From CAZPHU01 sp964419255 (GTDB lineage: Bacteria > Fibrobacterota > Chitinivibrionia > Chitinivibrionales > CAYFVL01), in contig CAYQOU010000069.1 in assembly GCA_964419255.1 (NCBI GenBank), forward strand, positions 1-21,112: 21,112 nt of DNA. The letters run 5' to 3'. The first letter of the stretch is position 1, and each line of letters starts with the position of its first letter. Shown here piece after piece: positions 14,482 through 21,112 of the stretch. The position numbers were made by a program, and so were the translations under genes. Below the pieces are notes generated by a model. That model saw nothing but the letters and a program-made list of their open reading frames with translations. It did no database searches and was not told where the DNA came from.

Positions 14482-16216
14482 AGTCACCAAAACCGCTCCT
14501 TTGGAACTTCACGGAAGCACAATATCTCCGGGTATCGCCGTGGGCAGCGCCTATGTATTCAAGCAAATCGAACTGGATGCCTTGGAAAAAAACAGTTTTG
14601 CTGTGGAGGATATTGCTCTTGAGGAAAAGAGACTGGAGCGGGCGATTCAGAAGAGTAAGTCCCAGCTTCATCATATAAAAATGAAGACGCTTCAGACCGA
14701 AAACAGGGAAATCAGTAATGTTTTTCAGGTGCATATTCATCTGCTGGAGGATGTTGCCTTTCTTAAGCATATCCAGGATCTTCTCAGGCAACAGCAGTTG
14801 AACATAGAGTATGTTCTGGCCAGTCAGATTAATGTCATCGAGAAACGGTTTGCTTCGATTGAAGACGAAAATCTTCGCCGCAGATTTGCGGATATACAGG
14901 ATGTTTACCACCGCCTGCTTCGTAATCTTCTGGAGATTGAGCATGTGCGGACAAATCCTCTCAAAAGAATTCAGAACCCCGTTGTGCTAATCGCCGAGCG
15001 GCTTATACCGTCGGATATCGCACTGATTGATCTTGAGAAGATTCTTGGAATAGTGATGGAAAAGGGGGATGAGACTTCACACGTTGCCCTGATCGCCAAG
15101 TCGCTTCAGGTGCCGGTCATTGTAAATGTGCCGGGAATAAGTTCTCTGATACGAACGGACGACTCAATCATTGTGGATGGTGAGCATGGGAAGGTGATTG
15201 TTCATCCCGATGAGGAAGAGCAGCAGAAATATGCAATCGATCGGGTTAAAAAAGTACAGCAGCCCAGGAAACCTTCCGTTGTAAACAGGGAATGTACTAC
15301 TCGCGATGGCGTGAGGGTGAAACTGGAGGCAAATGTAGGATCCTTATATGAAGCCGAACAGGCTGCTATCAACGGTGCCGAGGGGGTGGGGTTGCTTCGC
15401 AGTGAACTTTACTATATGGCAAGACAGCATATGCCTACCGCTGAAGAGGAGTGCTCTTTTTTGAAACGAATGCTGGCGGTATTTAAGAAAGGTGAGGTGA
15501 CGGTGAGGGTGTTGGATGTGGGTGCCGACAAGGATATTCCCTATCTGACTTTCGAAGACGAGGAGAATCCACAGTTGGGTATGCGTGGTATTCGGTATCT
15601 ACTTAATCACACGGCTCTATTTAAGAAACAGCTTCATAGCATTCTGGGTGCTTGCAAGTATGGCAAAATTAACATACTGCTTCCTTTTGTGACTCTTCTG
15701 GAAGACATAGAAGCTGCGCTTGAGGTTATCGATGAGGGATGCCGAATGGCTGGGGTTCGTCGCAAAGATATCCAGGTGGGCATGATGGTGGAGATCCCCT
15801 CGGCGGCACTATCGATAGAGCAATATGTGCCTTACATCGATTTTTTCAGTATCGGGACAAACGATCTTGTACAATACACCTTTGCAGCGGGGCGCGAAAA
15901 CAGAAACGTGGAGATGTACCGACGGGTCACTCATCCGGTTATACTAAAGATGATCAAACACATTGTCTCCATCGCACATCAGCATCAAAAAGATGTCGCG
16001 GTCTGTGGCGCGATCAAAACGCCCCTCAACGCATGTCTGATGGCCGGGTTGGGGGTAAACACCTTATCGGTAGAGACTAATCTGCTGCTGCCGATAAAGG
16101 AGATGCTGATGAGTAAGGATATGATCGATCTGGTCAACGTGGCCGACGAGTCTCTGAAGGCGCAGAATTCCGCAGAGGTTGAAAACATGCTGGAAGAACT
16201 TGCGTGGTTTCATTGA
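14468..16216 (+). CDS. ptsI: Phosphoenolpyruvate-protein phosphotransferase (PTS enzyme I), divergent
   Basis: The protein has 582 residues, the usual EI length, and takes phosphate from PEP to pass to HPr. The N-terminal part holds the helical HPr-binding region and swivel His205 in EKGDETSHVALIAKS. The C-terminal PEP barrel shows GVGLLRSELYYM, VLDVGADKDIPYL, NPQLGMRGIR, MMVEIPSAA and FFSIGTNDLVQYTF. Cys513 is kept, but the usual CGELAGD motif reads CGAIKTP, and the VDR after QYT is AGR. The start ATG 14468 overlaps the receiver gene and is preceded by AAAAGG; a TTG one codon earlier is less likely. No HPr, EIIB or EIIC gene follows. There is no N-terminal GAF, so it is not a PtsP-type EI-Ntr by architecture, though its operon partner kinase has a GAF domain. 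Confidence 0.92.
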   Translation: MKSGRVTKTAPLELHGSTISPGIAVGSAYVFKQIELDALEKNSFAVEDIALEEKRLERAIQKSKSQLHHIKMKTLQTENREISNVFQVHIHLLEDVAFLKHIQDLLRQQQLNIEYVLASQINVIEKRFASIEDENLRRRFADIQDVYHRLLRNLLEIEHVRTNPLKRIQNPVVLIAERLIPSDIALIDLEKILGIVMEKGDETSHVALIAKSLQVPVIVNVPGISSLIRTDDSIIVDGEHGKVIVHPDEEEQQKYAIDRVKKVQQPRKPSVVNRECTTRDGVRVKLEANVGSLYEAEQAAINGAEGVGLLRSELYYMARQHMPTAEEECSFLKRMLAVFKKGEVTVRVLDVGADKDIPYLTFEDEENPQLGMRGIRYLLNHTALFKKQLHSILGACKYGKINILLPFVTLLEDIEAALEVIDEGCRMAGVRRKDIQVGMMVEIPSAALSIEQYVPYIDFFSIGTNDLVQYTFAAGRENRNVEMYRRVTHPVILKMIKHIVSIAHQHQKDVAVCGAIKTPLNACLMAGLGVNTLSVETNLLLPIKEMLMSKDMIDLVNVADESLKAQNSAEVENMLEELAWFH

Positions 16217-16532
16217 GAATGATAGATCCGGATTCAACGCTCTGATCAAAAACTTTCGAATCGAAGTGCAAATCACAATGATAAATATTATTATCGCCTC
16301 ACCTGCGGCTGCCATCCCTCAAAGCCATCGGCCTGCTGATACATCTCTGTGGTCATAGTCAGTTTAGCGTCTTAACACGATTTCATGATCCATAAAGCTT
16401 GTTTCATATCTGGTTCTCAATGTATAAATCAGTATGTTCGCTTCCTGAATGATCGCCAAATTCCCATCCTTCTTCTGATCTTATCTATATTTTTATGATT
16501 GCAGAGAAAGCTTTTACTGTAAGGGAGTGAGA
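16217..16532. other. 316-base gap holding the CoA-ligase operon promoter
   Basis: No gene and no strong hairpin were seen. A promoter candidate lies at 16399-16428; otherwise the stretch is plain AT-rich sequence. Confidence 0.5.
16399..16428 (+). promoter_or_regulatory. Candidate sigma-70 promoter for the CoA ligase/ACT operon
   Basis: TTGTTT (16399-16404) and TATAAA (16423-16428) with 18-base spacing, about 105 bases upstream of the ligase ATG. By consensus only. Confidence 0.35.
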
Positions 16533-17846
16533 ATGATCTGGAACAGAGAATATGAGACCATGTCGCGGGAAAGGCTAACCGAGCTTCAAGGCAGTCGCCT
16601 GAAGTCACTGGTGGAGCGGGTATATGAGAAAGTCCCGTTCTATCGGGAGAAAATGGATGTGGCGGGAGTGAAGCCGGCTGATATCAAACGCATAGCCGAT
16701 ATCACCAAACTTCCCTTTACCACCAAGGATGAAATGCGTGAAGTCTATCCGTTTGGGCTTTTGGCCTCGGATAAGAAGGAAATTGTGGAGATTCATACCT
16801 CATCGGGTACTACGGGCAAGCCGGTAGTGGATGCATACACCCAGAACGACATCGACATCTGGTCTGAGGTGATGGCACGTACGCTTTCGATGGGCGATAC
16901 CACATCCGATGATGTGGTTCAGAATGCCTATGGGTACGGACTGTTCACCGGCGGACTTGGTGCGCATTACGGAGCCCGCAGAATCGGTGCTATGGTGCTG
17001 CCGATTTCCGGTGGTAACACCAAGCGTCAGATTCAGGTGCTGCAGGATTTCGGATCAACCGTCCTGACCTGCACCCCCTCGTACAGCTTGTATCTTGCCG
17101 AGTGTGCGGCCGAGGAGGGAATCGACTTTGCCAAGCTGCCGCTGCGTGTGGGTTTTTTCGGGGCGGAGCCCTGGAGTGAGACCATGCGCAAGGAGATCGA
17201 AGAGAAGCTGCAGGTGAAGGCGATCGATATCTATGGACTCACCGAGATCATCGGCCCCGGAGTGGCCAGCGAGTGTGAGAGACAGGATCTGCTGCATGTG
17301 TTTGAGGATCACTTCTATCCGGAGATCATCAACCCTGAAACCGGCGAGCCGGTGGAGGATGGGCAGAAGGGGGAGCTGGTTTTTACCACACTGAGCAAAA
17401 CGGGAACGCCGATCATACGTTATCGCACCCGTGATATAACCTACATCACCCATGAGCAATGCGGATGCGGGCGCAGTTGTGTGCGGATGCATCGAATCCT
17501 TGGGCGTACCGATGATATGCTCATTATCCGCGGAGTCAATGTGTTTCCGTCTCAGATCGAGAATGTGCTTCTGGATATCGAAGGCGTCGAGCCGCATTAC
17601 CAGCTTCTGGTGGACAAGAAGGGAACTCTTGATATCCTGGATGTGCAGGTTGAGATGCACGAAAAACTTTTTTCCGATGAGGTCAAGGGCATAGAGCGGC
17701 TGGAGAAAACAATAGAATCCAAGCTGTACAGTAGTTTGAACATACACACAAAGGTGCATCTGGTCGAGCCCAAGACGATTGCACGAAGTGAGGGCAAAGC
17801 AAAGAGAATCATCGACAAGCGCAACGTTTATCAGCAGGGAGCAGAA
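16533..17846 (+). CDS. paaK: Phenylacetate-CoA ligase family (PaaK-type) AMP-forming acyl-CoA ligase
   Basis: Read from ATG 16533 to the TGA ending at 17852 (437 sense codons to about 17849 plus stop; the last codons overlap the next start). It activates an aryl or acyl acid with ATP to an adenylate and then a CoA thioester. Motifs: P-loop SSGTTGKP at 90-97, adenylate motif YGLTEIIGPG at 234-243, a cysteine cluster CGCGRSC at 310-316, the hinge LGRTDDMLIIRGVNVFPSQI at 323-342, and a C-terminal domain ending in GKAKRI with the catalytic Lys region. The start follows AAGGGAG by five bases; a GTG two codons earlier is inside that ribosome binding site. It forms an ATGA overlap with an ACT-domain gene. 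This pair commonly accompanies indolepyruvate ferredoxin oxidoreductase in anaerobes, but no oxidoreductase is seen here. Confidence 0.9.
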
Positions 17847-17848
17847 TC

Positions 17849-18280
17849 ATGAATACAAAGCAGATATCGGTTTTCCTGGAAAACAAAAAAGGCCGTCTGG
17901 CATCGGTCTCAAAGGTCCTCAGAGATAATAAACTGAATATCCGTGCGCTGACAATAGCGGATACGGCGGAATTCGGTATCGTTCGCATGATCCTTAGTGA
18001 GCCTGACCGCGCCTATCAGGTTCTTAAAAAGGAAGGCTTTACGGTAAAGGAAAACACAATCGTCGCGGTTGAGATCGATGATCGAGAGGGACTGTTTTAC
18101 GATCTGACAAAGCTGTGCGATGATAACGACTTGAATATCGAATACACCTATTCGTTTGTGGAGCAGTCTTCAAACAAGGCGATACTGTTTCTGCGGTTCG
18201 ATGATGCGGATGCGGCAACGAAAGTATTGCAGGACAAGGGATATGAGATTTTGTCGGATGAACAGGTGCGTAAGATTTAA
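17849..18280 (+). CDS. Tandem ACT-domain amino-acid-binding protein
   Basis: The protein has 143 residues made of two ACT domains: about 1-70, starting QISVFLENKKGRLASVSKVL, and about 71-143, starting AVEIDDREGLFYDLTKLCDD. ACT domains bind amino acids and usually act as allosteric sensors. The ATG lies in the ATGA overlap with the upstream CoA ligase stop, so the two are translationally coupled and may form a complex or a sensor-enzyme pair. This stand-alone tandem ACT next to a PaaK-type ligase is a recurring pair in anaerobic bacteria and archaea. The ligand is probably an aromatic or branched amino acid, but this is not visible in sequence. Confidence 0.9.
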   Translation: MNTKQISVFLENKKGRLASVSKVLRDNKLNIRALTIADTAEFGIVRMILSEPDRAYQVLKKEGFTVKENTIVAVEIDDREGLFYDLTKLCDDNDLNIEYTYSFVEQSSNKAILFLRFDDADAATKVLQDKGYEILSDEQVRKI

Positions 18281-18286
18281 ACTCTC

Positions 18287-18305
18287 GGGGCTTTACACAA
18301 GCCCC
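18287..18305 (+). terminator. First of two hairpins after the ACT gene
   Basis: GGGGCTT (18287-18293) pairs perfectly with AAGCCCC (18299-18305) around TACAC, seven bases after the stop codon. No T-tract follows, so it may act together with the larger hairpin downstream. Confidence 0.45.
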
Positions 18306-18309
18306 CATT

Positions 18310-18351
18310 AACACGTGCCCCCTCCTAAATCTCCCGGAGGGGGCACGTGTT
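18310..18351. terminator. Strong GC-rich hairpin between convergent genes
   Basis: A 16-bp perfect stem, AACACGTGCCCCCTCC (18310-18325) with its complement at 18336-18351, and loop TAAATCTCCC. It lies between the ACT gene stop (18280) and the cellobiose phosphorylase stop (18382), so it can serve transcripts from both sides. It lacks a T-tract, so it may work as an RNA 3'-end stabiliser or a factor-assisted terminator. Confidence 0.65.
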
Positions 18352-18381
18352 CGAATTAGGGCATTATCTTACGATGTTGCC

Positions 18382-20817
18382 TTATCCCATCACAACGGTC
18401 ACATCAACCGTCTCACCTTCTTTGCCTACAGGCACGATGTTGCCTTTGATCGGCTCACCGTTAACAGTCACCCGGCTGATCCCGCTGGACACATGATCCG
18501 GGTTTTTCACCGTGACTCTGTAAGTGGTGCCGCGGAAAACGCGGTTTACCGTGAAGCCGTCCCAGCCCGACGGGATGCGCGGGTCGATGCGCAGGCCGTT
18601 GTAATCGGGGTGGATGCCAAGAATCCACTGAGTGATGGCCACAAAGTTCCAGCTTGCCGTTCCGGTCAGCCAGGAATTTTTCGCCTCACCGTGGCGCTTT
18701 GCCGCCTTACCGGCGATCATCTGCGAATACACATACGGCTCCATTCGATGCAACTCGCTGATCTCCTCGCGAAACGCCGGCGCTATTTTGGCATACGATT
18801 CATACGCCCGGTCGCCGCGTCCTGCGATCGCCTCGCCGATAATCACCCATGGGTTATTGTGGCAGAAGATACCACCGTTTTCCTTGTATCCGGGAGGATA
18901 GGAGGAAACCTCTCCAAGCTCCACATGGTACTCCGAATACGGTGGCTCAATAAGCACCATACCATGCTCAGTGTCCAGATGCTGCTTGACCGAATCCAGC
19001 GCCTTGATCGGGTAGCCTTCATCCTTGCCGATCTCCGCCATCGAGCAGAAACCCTGCGACTCGATCAGGATCTTGCCCTCGTCGCATTCGGCGCTCCCCA
19101 CCTTTTTGCCGCCGTCATCATAGGCACGTAGATACCACTGACCATCCCAGCCGTGCAGCTTGACAGCATCGATCATATCGGCGATATGTTTTTGCGCCTT
19201 GTCGGCTTCTTCTTTCATGCCAAGCTCGCGACACAGCGCGACATACTCTCGACCGATAAACACAAACATCCCCGCAATCATCACCGATTCGGCGTTTTTG
19301 CCATCCTTGTTGGTACATGTCTGGAATGAGTCGTCCGGATTCATCGAGAAGCAGTTGAGGTTGAGGCAGTCGTTCCAGTCGGCACGGCCGATAAGCGGCA
19401 GGTTGTGCGGGCCCTTATTATTGACTACATGATAAAACGAGCGTTTCAGATGCTCCAGCAGTGTTGCGGTATTGTTTGGATCATTATCAAACGGCACCTG
19501 CTCATCCAGAATCGAGCGGTCGCCGCTCTCCTTGATGTAGGCGGTTACCGCCAATATCAGCCACAGCGGATCATCATTGAAATTACTGCCGATCTCGTTG
19601 TTTCCTCTTTTGGTAAGCGGCTGGTACTGATGATACGCGCCGCCGTCCTCAAACTGCGTAGCGGCGATATCCAGGATTCGCTCGCGGGCACGGTGGGGGA
19701 TCTGATGCACAAAGCCCAGAAGGTCCTGGTTGGAGTCGCGAAAACCCATGCCGCGGCCGATTCCAGACTCAAAGTAGGAGGCGCTTCGGGACATGTTGAA
19801 TGTCACCATGCACTGGTACTGATTCCAGATGTTGACCATGCGGTCGAGGCGCTCATCCCCGCTTTGAACCGAGTATTTGTTCAGAAGCGTGTCCCAGTAG
19901 GCACGCAGGTCTTTGAATGCCTTATCCACCGCTTCACTGGTTGCATAACTGTCGATCATCGCGCGAGCCTTCTCTTTGTTGATCACACCCGGCTTCTCCC
20001 ACTTCTGCTCCAGCGGATTGACGATGTAGCCCAGTACAAAAATCAGCTCCCGCTCTTGGCCTGGTGCCAGTTCTATGTCGAAGGAATGCGAAGCGATCGG
20101 TGACCAACCGTCGGCCACGGAGTTAAACGATTTGCCCCGCACAACCGCATCGGGTGCTTCCAGACCGTTGTACAGCCCCACAAAGGTATCGCGATCCGAA
20201 TCAAACCCGGTGGGCTGGGCGTTTACCGAGTAGAATGCATAGTGGTCACGTCGTTCGCGGTATTCGGTTTTATGATAGATCACTCCGCCGTCAATCTCCA
20301 CCTCACCGGTGGAAAGATTACGCTGAAAATTGGTCATGTCATCCTGCGCATTCCACAGGCACCACTCCACATACGAGAACAGCTTAAACGACTTTTTCGT
20401 ATCACCGGTGTTTTTGACTTTCACCCGATGAATTTCTGCATCCTGACCAAGCGGCACGAAATAGCATGCCGACACCTCAAGACTGTTGCGTGCGCCGGTG
20501 ATGGTGGTGTAGCCCATTCCGTGTCTGCATTCGTAGCTGTCCAGCTCCTTTTTCACCGGCATCCAACCGGGAGTCCATACATCGCCGCCATCGTTTATGT
20601 AGAAATACTTCCCGTTGGTATCGCGGGGGATGTCGTTATAGCGATAGCGGGTGATTCGGCGCAGGCGGGCATCGCGGTAGAAAGAGTATCCACCGCCGGT
20701 GTTGGATATCAGCGAGAAAAACTCCTCCGAGCCCAGGTAGTTGATCCAGGGATACGGCGTCTTGGGCGTGGTGATCACATACTCACGCTTGTTGTCGTCG
20801 AAAAAACCAAATTTCAT
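18382..20817 (-). CDS. cbp: Cellobiose phosphorylase (GH94)
   Basis: The protein has 811 residues and phosphorolyses cellobiose to glucose and alpha-glucose 1-phosphate in the cytoplasm. It has no signal peptide. It starts at ATG 20817, preceded by GGAGAGAG; a longer frame to 20850 lacks support and would add eleven residues to a conserved N-terminus (MKFGFFDDNKREYVITTP). Strong family signatures: PYPWINYLGSEEFFSL, NDGGDVWTPGW, YHKTEYRERRDHY, MVNIWNQYQCMVTFNMSRSA, GMGFRDSNQDLLGF, catalytic ADWNDCLN with Asp483, GEVSSYPPGYKENGGIFCHN and AKNSWLTGTASWNF. Length and these motifs separate it from cellodextrin phosphorylase (longer) and chitobiose phosphorylase. It is monocistronic in view, with no adjacent transporter. 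It implies import of cellobiose or cellodextrins and energy-saving cleavage. Confidence 0.97.
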   Translation of the reverse strand: MKFGFFDDNKREYVITTPKTPYPWINYLGSEEFFSLISNTGGGYSFYRDARLRRITRYRYNDIPRDTNGKYFYINDGGDVWTPGWMPVKKELDSYECRHGMGYTTITGARNSLEVSACYFVPLGQDAEIHRVKVKNTGDTKKSFKLFSYVEWCLWNAQDDMTNFQRNLSTGEVEIDGGVIYHKTEYRERRDHYAFYSVNAQPTGFDSDRDTFVGLYNGLEAPDAVVRGKSFNSVADGWSPIASHSFDIELAPGQERELIFVLGYIVNPLEQKWEKPGVINKEKARAMIDSYATSEAVDKAFKDLRAYWDTLLNKYSVQSGDERLDRMVNIWNQYQCMVTFNMSRSASYFESGIGRGMGFRDSNQDLLGFVHQIPHRARERILDIAATQFEDGGAYHQYQPLTKRGNNEIGSNFNDDPLWLILAVTAYIKESGDRSILDEQVPFDNDPNNTATLLEHLKRSFYHVVNNKGPHNLPLIGRADWNDCLNLNCFSMNPDDSFQTCTNKDGKNAESVMIAGMFVFIGREYVALCRELGMKEEADKAQKHIADMIDAVKLHGWDGQWYLRAYDDGGKKVGSAECDEGKILIESQGFCSMAEIGKDEGYPIKALDSVKQHLDTEHGMVLIEPPYSEYHVELGEVSSYPPGYKENGGIFCHNNPWVIIGEAIAGRGDRAYESYAKIAPAFREEISELHRMEPYVYSQMIAGKAAKRHGEAKNSWLTGTASWNFVAITQWILGIHPDYNGLRIDPRIPSGWDGFTVNRVFRGTTYRVTVKNPDHVSSGISRVTVNGEPIKGNIVPVGKEGETVDVTVVMG

Positions 20818-20903
20818 CTGCTCTCTCCTATAAGGGACGCTTGCGCGCACAGGTTTGTTTGTAACTATATATAAAGGAATAGCCGAAAAAAACGAGACGA
20901 TTA

Positions 20904-20923
20904 TAATTACAAGTAATTACAAA
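20904..20923. repeat. Two tandem 10-bp repeats upstream of cellobiose phosphorylase
   Basis: TAATTACAAG (20904-20913) and TAATTACAAA (20914-20923) are adjacent near-copies, one helical turn each, about 90-105 bases upstream of the cellobiose phosphorylase ATG. On the minus strand they place TATAAT just inside. A promoter/operator role is plausible but unproven. Confidence 0.4.
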
Positions 20924-21019
20924 GCCTACATGACTAAAGGTACGCTCCGTCTAAGTGCCTGATAAAGGTAATCACAGAATATACAATTTATGCAGGGGAC
21001 TGGGGGGGTGAAGTGGCTA

Positions 21020-21112
21020 ATGAATATAACTCGTATTCAAGGGGAGGGCTCCCCCTCGGGCCAGCCAACTCCGGCTTTGGCCAAGCGTCAGCAGGCCCAA
21101 ATGGATCTTCGC
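21020..21112 (+). CDS. Start of an unidentified protein, cut by the right edge
   Basis: An open frame of 31 codons begins at ATG 21020 and runs off the window (MNITRIQGEGSPS, then a Pro/Ala/Gln-rich stretch ending QAQMDLR). A purine-rich GGGGGGTGAAG at 21002-21012 could be the ribosome binding site; another in-frame ATG at 20990 has none. The composition is protein-like and polar, but nothing identifies the family. It would be divergent from the cellobiose phosphorylase gene. Confidence 0.45.
   Translation, partial: MNITRIQGEGSPSGQPTPALAKRQQAQMDLR

Noticed and set aside
17055..17759. 234-residue minus-strand frame opposite the CoA ligase
   Set aside because: Antisense shadow; the ligase signature motifs lie on the plus strand.
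19405..20103. 232-residue plus-strand frame opposite cellobiose phosphorylase
   Set aside because: It is antisense to well-conserved GH94 motifs, so an overlap artefact.
21045..21060. GGGGAG/CTCCCC hairpin at the right edge
   Set aside because: The loop would be only two bases and it lies inside the probable coding start at 21020.

Overview
The window looks like a chromosomal segment of a Gram-negative, polysaccharide-using bacterium. The outer-membrane TolC-type channel with its periplasmic adaptor shows a double membrane. A cellobiose phosphorylase points to cellodextrin use. Large soluble PAS/GAF sensor kinases, a Hanks-type Ser/Thr kinase and a PTS IIA protein fused to an excisionase-type HTH fit phyla such as Fibrobacterota, but that placement is inference and weak. 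No tRNA, rRNA, CRISPR array, insertion sequence or phage gene was seen.

Layout. 1-1934 (minus): an RND-type membrane-fusion protein (running off the left edge) overlaps a TolC-like outer-membrane factor by 4 bases. 2400-3798: a divergent pair, the HTH-IIA PTS regulator (minus) and a HAD hydrolase (plus), sharing a short AT-rich promoter region. 3799-4178: convergent gap holding a strong hairpin and a possible very small transcript. 4179-4940 (minus): PAS-LuxR regulator. 5309-5866 (plus): GNAT-like acyltransferase. 5867-6193: a gap with a nested inverted-repeat structure. 6194-7867 (plus): membrane-anchored Ser/Thr protein kinase. 8050-9174 (plus): a poorly characterised two-part protein, with a Rossmann/SLOG-like N-terminus and a DUF2971/AbiGi-like C-terminus.

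9463-16216 (plus) is the most striking block. A 1,417-residue soluble sensor kinase (degenerate receiver, six PAS, one GAF, HisKA, HATPase) is followed by a receiver with Asn at the phospho-acceptor site, then a canonical single-domain receiver, then a divergent PTS enzyme I. Two junctions overlap and the third gap is 44 bases, so the four are probably one operon. It would physically link a His-Asp phosphorelay to PEP-dependent phosphotransfer. With the HTH-IIA protein 12 kb away and no sugar permease in view, a regulatory rather than transport PTS is the simplest reading.

16533-18280 (plus): a PaaK-type CoA ligase translationally coupled to a tandem ACT protein, the pair usually seen with aromatic 2-oxoacid metabolism. 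It ends in two hairpins facing the convergent cellobiose phosphorylase gene (18382-20817, minus). At the right edge a new open frame starts at 21020 and leaves the window.
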